Under the pieces are notes generated by a model. The model made no database searches, was not told the origin of the DNA, and saw nothing but the letters and a program-made list of their open reading frames with translations. Positions 1-7,678 of a stretch of 21,345 nucleotides of DNA are shown piece after piece (positions within the stretch are counted from its first letter, which is position 1; each line of letters begins with the position of its first letter). Position numbers and translations under genes: made by a program. This DNA comes from a virus: positions 1 to 21,345 of the IMG/VR virus record IMGVR_UViG_3300048694_000658, one strand, 5' to 3'.

Positions 1-1
1 C

Positions 2-481
2 TATTATACTGATTGGCCGCTATCTAGACAAGAATTTGAAGATATGATAGTCCAAAAATATGATGGATATGTATTAACTACTAATCAAGATATATCTCAA
101 GGATTTGTAAAAGGCGAAATAGTCAGAGGATTAATTTCTGGTGCTTATGGTACTTTAGAAAGTAAAGATGCTAATACAAATACGTTTAGAGTAACTAATA
201 TTGTTGGTCAATTTAGAGAGAATGAAATTATTCGTGGTGATATTAGCAATGATGTTAAGACTATTACTGGTCAAACAGAATATTATAATGCGACTAAATA
301 TTATGTAGATGGAGATGGTGCAATTGTTGATAAATCAGCCATTGTTGCTATTCCAGTTACTTATCTAGAATATGAGAAAGATTTAAACGACTTAAAAGCT
401 GAAATTCGCGTTATTCGTCCTGCATATATTACGCGAATTGCAGATGAGTTTTTTAAACAAATTAATCCAAATCGTGAGTAA
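2..481 (+). CDS. 53: Baseplate wedge subunit gp53-like (5' end cut by window)
   Basis: The reading frame is open from the first base, so the ATG at 44 is internal and the gene starts outside the window. The visible part begins YYTDWPLSRQEFEDMIVQKY. In T4-like gp53 a segment of the form 'YYDWPLSxxEFxxYIxxKY' follows the region that sits in the wedge, and this match is the basis of the call. Gp53 is a structural subunit of the baseplate wedge that helps join wedges around the hub. Residues after about 20 contain a glycine/valine-rich beta segment (GEIVRGLISGAYG, repeated loosely as NEIIRGDISND), which looks like a small inserted beta-domain. The C-terminal part (LKAEIRVIRPAYITRIADEF) is the usual gp53 ending. 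The next gene starts 4 bases after the stop, consistent with co-translation. The family is fairly secure; the missing N-terminus prevents a length comparison. Confidence 0.8.
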   Translation, partial: YYTDWPLSRQEFEDMIVQKYDGYVLTTNQDISQGFVKGEIVRGLISGAYGTLESKDANTNTFRVTNIVGQFRENEIIRGDISNDVKTITGQTEYYNATKYYVDGDGAIVDKSAIVAIPVTYLEYEKDLNDLKAEIRVIRPAYITRIADEFFKQINPNRE

Positions 482-484
482 CAA

Positions 485-1747
485 ATGGCACAATTAGGTA
501 AATTAGATTATTCGATAGTAAGTGCTAAGATTGTTTCATCTAATGGTGATTCATATGAATTTAAAGACTTGATATCAGGCGTTGATATCTATGAATCTTT
601 ATTGTCTCCATATATTAAAGCAGATTTAACAATTGTTGATTCTTCCAATTTGATGGAATCATTACCGATTATTGGCCAAGAAAAAGTTGATTTAACTATA
701 ATGGAAGGCAACAATCTAATACAAAGAGTATTTTATGTTGGTTCTATAACAAACTTTGTTAGAGCTAATAATCAGGCTGCACTTTATGTAATGAAATTAA
801 TTACTCCAGAGCAAATGATGAATAGTTTATTACTAGTGTCTCGTGCGTATGATGGTACATTAGATACAGCAATTGAAAAAATAACAAAAGACTATTTAAG
901 AAGCAAATTAAACGTAAAAGAAAAAACAATTGGAAATTATGGTTTAGTCATTCCAAATTGGAATCCATTTCATGCAATTGATTGGATAGCAAAAAGAGCT
1001 ATGACGTCTTCGAAGATGCCATTTGCTTTTTATGAAACATTCCAAGATGGTTTTATGTTTGAATCATATGAAACTATGTTTAAAAAGAAAACATATAATA
1101 AGTTTGTTCATAAGGGTGGTTCAACTGCAGAAGATGATGCTGATAATCAATCTGCAACATATAATGTTGCTTTTGAATATGACTTTAAAGATTACGCTAA
1201 CACATATAAAAATACATTAAGAGGAGCTTTTGGTTCTGGTATGTGGGTTGTTGATATTGCAACAAAATCATATAAATTTGTACAATATAATTATGAAAAT
1301 GATTTTAAGAAAAAAACTCATTTAGCCGAACAAGCGTTTGTTAATCCGGATTTTAAAGTTGAAGATAAAAAAATAACAGAATATGATGCAGTTCATTATA
1401 CTATTAATAAAAACACAAAAGCTTTTGGCGATAAACCAGTAGGCAATTATAATAGTGCTGCTGAATATACAAAACTAGAAACAGATGCATTTGTTTATCA
1501 ATTAACTCTTAATAAATTAACCTTATCTGTTCGTGGAAGAGCTGATTTAAGTGCTGGTAAAGTTATTGAATTTATTGTAGATAGAAATAGGCCATCTAGT
1601 TATGGTAATACAAGAGAAGATAATGAATATTTGAGTGGAAAATATTTAGTTCTTAACGTTCATCACAAGATGTCTGCAGGAAAATATGTGAATATTATAG
1701 ACGTTGTTCGTGATTCTTTAGGTAAGAAGGTGAGAAAGAGCGAATGA
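485..1747 (+). CDS. 27: Baseplate hub subunit gp27-like
   Basis: A 420-residue protein, close to T4 gp27 (391 aa). Gp27 forms the trimeric hub cylinder that carries the gp5 spike and connects to the tail tube. The N-terminal half (residues about 10-110) is a beta-rich region with the phrase DLTIVDSSNLMESLPIIGQE, common in hub proteins of marine T4-like phages. The middle has the aromatic stretch NWNPFHAIDWIAKRAM followed by FAFYETFQDGFMFESYE, equivalent to the 'PW...YLSYVREVA...FVFVWQD' part of T4 gp27. The C-terminal part (RGRADLSAGKVIEFIVD) resembles the second tube-like barrel of hub proteins. The position directly before the gp5 gene, with an ATGA overlap, supports the assignment. The evidence is family-like phrasing plus context; a structure search would settle it. 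Confidence 0.72.
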   Translation: MAQLGKLDYSIVSAKIVSSNGDSYEFKDLISGVDIYESLLSPYIKADLTIVDSSNLMESLPIIGQEKVDLTIMEGNNLIQRVFYVGSITNFVRANNQAALYVMKLITPEQMMNSLLLVSRAYDGTLDTAIEKITKDYLRSKLNVKEKTIGNYGLVIPNWNPFHAIDWIAKRAMTSSKMPFAFYETFQDGFMFESYETMFKKKTYNKFVHKGGSTAEDDADNQSATYNVAFEYDFKDYANTYKNTLRGAFGSGMWVVDIATKSYKFVQYNYENDFKKKTHLAEQAFVNPDFKVEDKKITEYDAVHYTINKNTKAFGDKPVGNYNSAAEYTKLETDAFVYQLTLNKLTLSVRGRADLSAGKVIEFIVDRNRPSSYGNTREDNEYLSGKYLVLNVHHKMSAGKYVNIIDVVRDSLGKKVRKSE

Positions 1748-2994
1748 AACAATTAATGCATTGGTGGACTGGCGTAGTTGAGGATAGAGATGACCCTCAA
1801 AAGCTTGGTCGTGTACGAGTTCGTATATTTGGTCTACATACAGATGATCTTTCCAAAATTAATATTGGAAATTTACCATGGGCTCATACTATGATGCCTT
1901 GTACATCAGCTTCTATTTCAGGCGTTGGTTTTTCTCCAACAGGTTTAGTTGAAGGATCTTGGGTAGTAGGTTTTTTTGCAGATGGTGAAAATATGCAAGA
2001 TCCTATCGTTATGGGATCTATTCATGGTTATCCAACTCAACCGAAAGATGAACAAAAAGCATTTAAAGATTTCTATGGAGTATATCCTCGTTGGCACAAT
2101 GACACTGATGTTAGTTATGTGGCCAGAGAAAAATGGAATGCGCATCAATCCTATTATTCTAGATATCATGAGAGAATAACAGGAATTGAAAAATCATCTA
2201 AACCAACATTAGATACCGTTGATACTAAAGCCTCTGAAGGTACTGAAGATGTACGCAAGACTTGGAATGAACCTGAACCAAGACATGGTGCTGGTGGTAT
2301 GTATCCATATGTTCATGTACATGAATCTGAGCAAGGCATAGTACATGAAATTGATGATACACCAAACGGTGCTCGTATTGTCGAGTATCATCCAGCTGGT
2401 ACTTGGCATGAAATATTTCCAGATGGAGATAAGGTAACCAAAGTTTCTGGAAATAATTTTGAAATAGTAGTTCATGACGAAAACATTTTAGTTCGTGGAT
2501 CTAGAAGCGTAACTGTTGAAGGTGCTGCTCATTTATTAGTTAAAGGCGATTTAATAACTGAAGTTAGAGGTGATTATCATTTAAAGGTACACGGTAATCG
2601 TCATACAAAAATTGTTGGCAATGATTTTATGGAAGTAGTTGGAAACTTTAACCGTAACGTAAAACGCGATTTCTTAAGTAGAGTTGGTAAAAATCAAACG
2701 TTGTTAGTAGACGTTGATAAAACTGAATCTGTTGGTGGTACTAGTGGATTGACTGTTGTTGGTAAAGCTGATCAGATGTATCTTTCAACATATAGTATGT
2801 TTTCAAATGGTGCACAATCGATGTCTACTAATTCCACACAACAGTTTTTATCAAAGGATGGTTTAGATTTTGGTTCTCAATCGGACTGGATTTTAAATTG
2901 TAAGTCTAGTATGACAATTAATGTTAGTGGAGCACTTAATATTAATGCTGGACCAACGTTCAAAGTATTAGCAGATAAAGTAGAGTTAAATTAA
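1744..2994 (+). CDS. 5: Baseplate central spike gp5-like, without lysozyme domain
   Basis: This protein forms the membrane-puncturing spike at the tail tip. Residues 1-110 are the OB-fold domain, with WWTGVVEDRDDPQKLGRVRV, a close match to the T4 gp5 start (WFVGVVEDRMDPLKLGRVRV), then PWAHTMMPCTSASISGVG and GLVEGSWVVGFF. From residue 186 (MYPYVHVHESEQG..HEIDDTP) it matches the T4 segment that follows the lysozyme domain (YPYVHTMETESGHIQEFDDTP). Residues about 230-345 are short valine/glycine octad-type repeats (VRGSRSVTVEG, VKGDLITEVRG, VHGNRHTKIVG), typical of the triple-stranded beta-helix needle. It has 416 residues against 575 in T4; the difference is the roughly 170-residue T4 lysozyme insert, which is absent. 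Peptidoglycan cleavage is probably supplied by the next gene. The start ATG overlaps the gp27 stop (ATGA). Confidence 0.92.
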   Translation: MKQLMHWWTGVVEDRDDPQKLGRVRVRIFGLHTDDLSKINIGNLPWAHTMMPCTSASISGVGFSPTGLVEGSWVVGFFADGENMQDPIVMGSIHGYPTQPKDEQKAFKDFYGVYPRWHNDTDVSYVAREKWNAHQSYYSRYHERITGIEKSSKPTLDTVDTKASEGTEDVRKTWNEPEPRHGAGGMYPYVHVHESEQGIVHEIDDTPNGARIVEYHPAGTWHEIFPDGDKVTKVSGNNFEIVVHDENILVRGSRSVTVEGAAHLLVKGDLITEVRGDYHLKVHGNRHTKIVGNDFMEVVGNFNRNVKRDFLSRVGKNQTLLVDVDKTESVGGTSGLTVVGKADQMYLSTYSMFSNGAQSMSTNSTQQFLSKDGLDFGSQSDWILNCKSSMTINVSGALNINAGPTFKVLADKVELN

Positions 2995-2995
2995 T

Positions 2996-4327
2996 ATGGC
3001 AGATAATAAATCAAGTCCTGTTTGCGGCATTAATGCATCGCTCGATGAAGCTAAAGCCGCAATTGATTCATTGAAAGGACAAATCGCTGCGGGCGTCAAT
3101 TCAATTGGAAATCTTGGAGATATAGCTGAAACTATTAAAAGTAAACTTGCAGAAGTAAACATTCCTCAAGTGCCAATAACAAATTTACAACAAGAATTAG
3201 CTAATTTACCAAATTTATCACCAGAAGAATATCAAGCTAAAGTTGCCGAACTAAAGCAAAAGTTTGGTGCAGCGATGAAAGAAGCTGGCCAAGATTTAGA
3301 CGAAGTTATTGGTAAAATACCAAAACCTGCTGGATTAACAGTAGATGGTGATAAGGATATATTTGCTGGACTAGCAGCATTAAATGATAAGCTTGGAAAA
3401 GCATTTCAAGAAGCACAGCAACAGTTATCTCAATTAAATATTGAATCTATTGTTGGAGATATATGTAAAGGTGTTCCAAATTTAGAAATTCCTGAAGTTA
3501 CTGAAACACAAGTAATCGTAGATCCACAAAATCCACAAAAACAACAGGAAGTAGTAGTTCCTGTTCCACAAACTCCTACAGTTAATCCGGATCCTCCAAA
3601 ACAACCTCAAAAAGATCCAGTTGTAGAATCTAAGCCAAAGGCACCTCCAGCTGGAGGTTTTACCTTTGCATTTACAGCTGATAAATTACAAGCTGCGTGT
3701 GGTGCTGAAGCTGCAAAATGGCATAGTTATTTAAGTGAAATGCTACCAAAGTATAATATTACCACTCCAGAACGTGTAGCTGCGTTCTGTGCAAATGTTA
3801 CAGTAGAAACTAATTGGAAACTTTTAGAAGAAAATTGTAATTATGGAGCCAATTTCCTATACAATTCATTAAATCCAGGTAAAAAACGCTTTCCAACCTT
3901 GGAGGATGCTCAAGCTCTAGTAGCTAAAGGTAAGGAAGCGATTGCAAATGTAATTTACGGTAATCGTATGCTAAATGGACCTCCAGAAACAGGAGAAGGC
4001 TACAAATATAGAGGTAGAGGTCTTAAACAATTGACGGGTAAAGATAACTATACACGCGCATCAAAGGTATTTTTTGGTGATGATAGATTAGTTACTAATC
4101 CAGATCAAGTAGTAACTGATAAAAATATTGCTGTAGAAACAGGATGCTGGTATTATAAGACTGTCAATATTGCTTCTTATGCAGATAAGAAAGATTGGGG
4201 CGCATGTGCAGCGTTGGTTAATCTTGGAAGACCTATCAAGAGTAATGAAGATGCAACTAAAATTGTAATTGGATATAATAAACGCGTAGAATTAGCTCAA
4301 AAAGCATATAATACCTTCAATGGATAA
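2996..4327 (+). CDS. Tail-associated GH19 family glycoside hydrolase (peptidoglycan-degrading)
   Basis: A 443-residue, three-part protein. Residues 1-160 are charged and helical with likely coiled coils and no signal peptide. Residues about 165-222 are a Pro/Gln/Val-rich linker. Residues about 225-443 are a glycoside hydrolase family 19 (chitinase/phage lysozyme) domain: the helix VTVETNWKLLEENCNY holds the expected first catalytic Glu (E271) and further acidic residues (E278/E279), and the signature GEGYKYRGRGLKQLTGKDNY is at 333-352. GH19 enzymes cut beta-1,4 bonds between GlcNAc-containing sugars, and in phages the substrate is usually peptidoglycan. Its place between gp5 and gp25, among baseplate genes, suggests a virion-borne enzyme that stands in for the lysozyme domain missing from gp5. 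The N-terminal helices may attach it to the hub. It could instead serve as an endolysin, but no holin gene is nearby. Confidence 0.87.
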   Translation: MADNKSSPVCGINASLDEAKAAIDSLKGQIAAGVNSIGNLGDIAETIKSKLAEVNIPQVPITNLQQELANLPNLSPEEYQAKVAELKQKFGAAMKEAGQDLDEVIGKIPKPAGLTVDGDKDIFAGLAALNDKLGKAFQEAQQQLSQLNIESIVGDICKGVPNLEIPEVTETQVIVDPQNPQKQQEVVVPVPQTPTVNPDPPKQPQKDPVVESKPKAPPAGGFTFAFTADKLQAACGAEAAKWHSYLSEMLPKYNITTPERVAAFCANVTVETNWKLLEENCNYGANFLYNSLNPGKKRFPTLEDAQALVAKGKEAIANVIYGNRMLNGPPETGEGYKYRGRGLKQLTGKDNYTRASKVFFGDDRLVTNPDQVVTDKNIAVETGCWYYKTVNIASYADKKDWGACAALVNLGRPIKSNEDATKIVIGYNKRVELAQKAYNTFNG

Positions 4328-4338
4328 TAAATAGGATC

Positions 4339-4770
4339 ATGCGTACTCAAAACCCATCAGATTCTTCATCCCCAGCGTCTATTATAAGCTCTGTAGTTCA
4401 TAGCGACTTAGATTTGCTTTTTAAACCTAATCCAATTAGCGGAGATATAAATCCACTAAAAGATGTTGAAGCTATTAAAAACTCAGTAAGAAATCTAATG
4501 CAAACTAACTTTCAGGAAAGACCATTTCAACCTGAAATTGGCTCTGGAATTAGAGGATTATTATTTGAATTAGCTGATCCAATCACTATGCATGACATAG
4601 AGATGGCTATACAACGCACAATCGATAACTTTGAACCACGAGTTATTGTACAAAATATAGACATTAGTGATGACATTGACAATAATGCATATAATGTATC
4701 ACTTACATTTCAAGTTATAGCTACAGAACAAGTTAGCACAGTAACAATCATATTAGAGAGATTACGATAA
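4339..4770 (+). CDS. 25: Baseplate wedge subunit gp25
   Basis: A 143-residue protein of the GPW_gp25 family (T4 gp25 is 132 aa). Gp25 is a sheath-initiator-like component at the top of the inner wedge, where it joins gp6 and gp53 and nucleates sheath assembly. The core reads TNFQERPFQPEIGSGIRGLL with FELADPITMHDIEMAI, followed by the family EPR motif at residues 99-101 (NFEPRV). This motif is conserved from T4 to contractile injection systems and type VI secretion. The first 30 residues are Ser-rich and poorly conserved. The stop overlaps the next ATG (TAATG), so it is likely translationally coupled to gp6. The start at 4339 is preceded by AGGA four bases upstream, a tight but usable spacing. 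Confidence 0.92.
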   Translation: MRTQNPSDSSSPASIISSVVHSDLDLLFKPNPISGDINPLKDVEAIKNSVRNLMQTNFQERPFQPEIGSGIRGLLFELADPITMHDIEMAIQRTIDNFEPRVIVQNIDISDDIDNNAYNVSLTFQVIATEQVSTVTIILERLR

Positions 4771-6701
4771 TGGCATCTAACCTAAAAGTAACAGAGTTAG
4801 ATTTTTTCCAAATTAAGGAAAACTTCAAATCTTACTTAAAAGCACAACAAGATAAAGGTAAATTCACCGACTATGACTTTGATGGGTCAGGAATGTCTGT
4901 GCTTTTAGATATTTTAGCTTATAATACTCATTATAATGCTATTAATGCTAATATGGCAATGAATGAAGTATTTTTAGATAGCGCCGAACGTCGAAACAAC
5001 GTTGTTTCACTCGCAAAGATGTTATCATATGTGCCAAGATCTGCTTCTGCGGCATATTCAATTGTTAATTTTGATGTAAATTCCCCAGCTGGATCTCCTC
5101 TTACTCTAACATTAGAACGAGGAACACGCTTTGTGTCAACTGTGGGCGATAATCAGTATAATTTCGTCGTTTTAGATAGTAAAACAATAGTTCCTCAAGA
5201 TGTTACAATCACAAATGAACAAACCGGATTGCCAACCACATACTATAATGTTTATAGATTTGAGAATGTAAAAATTAGTGAAGGTAGTATTAAAAATATA
5301 CAATATACCGTTGATTCTTTTGATAACGGACACTATTTTGAAATCCCAGATATAAACGCTGATATTTCTACACTAATTGTAAAAGTAAAAGAAAATAGCG
5401 TATCAACAAAAGCAGATGTATATACTCTTGCTACTGATTTCACAACAGTAAAAAGCGACACTCAAGCATATTTTTTACAAGAAGGTCTTGATGGAAAATA
5501 TGAAGTTTATTTTGGTGATGGAACCGTTGGTAAACAACTTGTGGGTGGAAATGTTGTAACATTGGAATGGCTAAGTACAAATGGTGTTGCCGCAAACGGC
5601 GCTAGTGTGTTTTCACTGGCTGATACTATTTCAGGAAACACAGATATTACGTTATCTGTGTTAAATAAGTCAATCGGTGGAGCAGGAAATGAAGATATTT
5701 CTTCAATTAAATTTAATGCACCGCTATCATATCTTTCACAAAACAGATGTGTGACATCAGCTGACTATCAGGCTATGATATCAAATAATTATGGAGATGT
5801 GGAAACTGTGACGGTTTGGGGTGGAGAAGAAAATGATCCTCCTCAATATGGCAAAGCATATATTTGTGTTAAGCCAAGAAATGCTGATTTTTTAGATGAT
5901 GTAGAAAAATCATACATTATCGATAGCATTTTAAAACCAAAGAATGTAGTTTCAATTAGTCCAGTAATCGTAGATCCAGAATACACATATTTGTATTTAG
6001 ATGTATTTTTTAAATATAATCCTAATGCTACTGATTCAACGTCTAGTCAATTAGCTACTATTGTTTATAATACTATTAATAATTTTAATAATAATGAATT
6101 GAAAAAATTTGATGGCGTATTTAGACATTCACGTCTATTAGGCTTAATTGATAATTCTGATACTGGCATTTTAAGTTCTACTATTAGACTTTATATGCAA
6201 AAGCGTTTAGTACCAACACTAGGTACATTTAAACGTTATGAATTAAAATTTTCAGCGCCTATTTTTGGTTCTCGTGCTAATGTTAATGAACCAATCATCA
6301 AATCTAGTGCATTTGTCCACAATGGTCAAACTGTGTATATTGAAGATCGTGTGCTAAAAGTTGGAGAAGTTAATACACATTTGGGTGAAGGCGCTACACA
6401 CGTGTTACAAATGTATACTATTGCAGATAATAGTAAAGTTGTTGTAAACACAGATGTTGGTTATATTAATGCTGATACTGGTAAAGTAGTCTTGATTGAT
6501 CTTTTAGTTGATTCATTGCTAAACAATTTATCATATATTTCATTTAGTACTATTCCAGCATCTGATGATATTGCTCCTAAGAGAGAACAATTGTTAGAAG
6601 TTGATATGTCACTAGTTAACATTACACCTACAATTGATACTATTGCAACTGGAGCTTCTCAATCGGGTATTGGTTACACAACAACAAATAGGTTTGTATA
6701 A
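4770..6701 (+). CDS. 6: Baseplate wedge subunit gp6
   Basis: A 643-residue protein, close to T4 gp6 (660 aa), a member of the gp6/gpJ-like baseplate family. Gp6 dimers form the inner ring that holds the wedges together around the hub and rearrange when the sheath contracts. The N-terminus is characteristic: LKVTELDFFQIKENFKSYL, DFDGSGMSVLLDILAYNTHY and NANMAMNEVFLDSAERRNNV, followed by LAKMLSYVPRSASAA. A later segment (YLSQNRCVTSADYQAMISNNYGDVETVTVWGGEENDPPQYGKAYICVKP) has the 'RAVT..DY' and 'GGE...P..GK' phrases seen in baseplate J-like proteins. Start and stop are both shared with neighbours (TAATG at each end), so gp25, gp6 and gp7 form one tightly coupled unit. Confidence 0.93.
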   Translation: MASNLKVTELDFFQIKENFKSYLKAQQDKGKFTDYDFDGSGMSVLLDILAYNTHYNAINANMAMNEVFLDSAERRNNVVSLAKMLSYVPRSASAAYSIVNFDVNSPAGSPLTLTLERGTRFVSTVGDNQYNFVVLDSKTIVPQDVTITNEQTGLPTTYYNVYRFENVKISEGSIKNIQYTVDSFDNGHYFEIPDINADISTLIVKVKENSVSTKADVYTLATDFTTVKSDTQAYFLQEGLDGKYEVYFGDGTVGKQLVGGNVVTLEWLSTNGVAANGASVFSLADTISGNTDITLSVLNKSIGGAGNEDISSIKFNAPLSYLSQNRCVTSADYQAMISNNYGDVETVTVWGGEENDPPQYGKAYICVKPRNADFLDDVEKSYIIDSILKPKNVVSISPVIVDPEYTYLYLDVFFKYNPNATDSTSSQLATIVYNTINNFNNNELKKFDGVFRHSRLLGLIDNSDTGILSSTIRLYMQKRLVPTLGTFKRYELKFSAPIFGSRANVNEPIIKSSAFVHNGQTVYIEDRVLKVGEVNTHLGEGATHVLQMYTIADNSKVVVNTDVGYINADTGKVVLIDLLVDSLLNNLSYISFSTIPASDDIAPKREQLLEVDMSLVNITPTIDTIATGASQSGIGYTTTNRFV

Positions 6702-7636
6702 TGCAAAATCTTCAAAGAATTCCTTTATCTGATGATAAATTTTATGCATTAGATTCGATATTACCAGAATATTTGAAAGAAAATGTAAATTTTACAGAAT
6801 TTTTAAAGACATATTTTGAGTGGAATCAATTAAATGTTGATTCTCCTATTGGTATCATTAACAAATTAAATGAAAACAGAGATATTGATTTAGTCGATGA
6901 CAGATATATTAAATATCTTGAAATGGAATATGCTGTTGCAATTCCGGGAAATATGCCTGACATTGACAAGCGTAAATTATATAAACAAATAAATGATATT
7001 TACAGAGCTCGTGGAACTATTCCAGCATTTGAAGCATTATTTAATTTATTGTATGGTGATGAAATAGAGATTTATTACCCACGCGTAGATTTGATGAAAC
7101 TATCAGATGGAAATTGGAATGAAGCAAATAGTCGCTATTTAAATAAAGGTGGCTTTTTATCTAATTATAATTATATTCAAGATAGTAATTACTATCAAGA
7201 TTATTCTTATGTAATTAAAACACGTAAACCATTCGAACAATGGGAAGGTCCAGTTAAAAAAATGCTACATCCAACAGGATTTGCATTATTTGGACAAGTA
7301 GTAATTAGAAGTCAAGCAGAAGTAAAGAGATTAAAATCTCCGCTTGCACAACCAGGTTCTACAATTTCTTCATATAACAATACAATAGCGTTATATGCTC
7401 CAGCTGTAAAGGCTTCTACTACAGTTGTTGAAACGACTTCATTTTTGAATACACTATACATCTCTATAGTAAACACATTATTTAAACCAAAATTTGGTCC
7501 TGGATTTGCATTACTAGATAAGATTAAATTTATGATTAATCAACCAAATAGAATTTATGGAAATTTCACACTAGCGCAAGCAGCTGGTGGATCTCCATTT
7601 AATATTTTACCTAATTCTTCCATTACAGTAAGCTAA
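6701..7636 (+). CDS. 7: Short gp7-like baseplate wedge protein
   Basis: A 311-residue protein that matches only the C-terminal part of T4 gp7 (1032 aa). Correspondences with T4 gp7, from memory of its sequence: YLKENVNFTEFLKTYFEW with 'LLQDSNFEAFCEAYIQYL'; DIDKRKLYKQINDIYRARGTIPAFEALFNLLYGDEIEIYY with the T4 region 'NADKRDAVARFFESRSYDFYSTKGIEASYKFLFKVLYNEEVEIE' (adjacent pieces aligned); and KMLHPTGFALFG with 'RFVHPVGFGFIA'. Its position between gp6 and gp8 is the T4 position of gene 7. Gp7 is the wedge core protein that binds gp10 and gp8. The large beta-propeller-like N-terminal domains of T4 gp7 are absent, so this appears to be a minimal form of the family and not a broken gene: the frame is intact and the start is coupled to the gp6 stop. 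Confidence 0.75.
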   Translation: MQNLQRIPLSDDKFYALDSILPEYLKENVNFTEFLKTYFEWNQLNVDSPIGIINKLNENRDIDLVDDRYIKYLEMEYAVAIPGNMPDIDKRKLYKQINDIYRARGTIPAFEALFNLLYGDEIEIYYPRVDLMKLSDGNWNEANSRYLNKGGFLSNYNYIQDSNYYQDYSYVIKTRKPFEQWEGPVKKMLHPTGFALFGQVVIRSQAEVKRLKSPLAQPGSTISSYNNTIALYAPAVKASTTVVETTSFLNTLYISIVNTLFKPKFGPGFALLDKIKFMINQPNRIYGNFTLAQAAGGSPFNILPNSSITVS

Positions 7637-7645
7637 TGGAAAGTC

Positions 7646-7653
7646 TATAAATA
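7646..7653 (+). promoter_or_regulatory. T4-type late promoter motif (TATAAATA)
   Basis: An exact copy of the T4 late promoter element TATAAATA lies in the 42-base gap between gp7 and gp8, one of the few places here without coding constraint. In T4 this element is read by the host RNA polymerase carrying gp55 and gp33, with initiation a few bases downstream. That would place the start of RNA around 7658-7661, still upstream of the AAGGA ribosome binding site at 7668-7672 and the gp8 ATG at 7679. The spacing therefore supports a real promoter. I did not see other perfect copies in intergenic positions. Confidence 0.7.
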
Positions 7654-7678
7654 ATAAAGGTTAAACTAAGGACAGACT

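Noticed and set aside
44-481. ATG at 44 as the true start of the first gene
   Set aside because: The frame is open to the window edge and the upstream residues (YYTDWPLSRQEFED) match gp53 family sequence, so the gene begins before the window.
1945-2475. Reverse-strand open frames of 74 and 88 codons inside gp5
   Set aside because: They lie entirely opposite a well-identified gene and encode Ile/Ser/Tyr-rich text with no domain or ribosome binding site.
4326-4333. AATAAATA before gp25 as a late promoter
   Set aside because: It has one mismatch and is only 5 bases from the ATG, so transcription would start at or after the start codon and lose the ribosome binding site.
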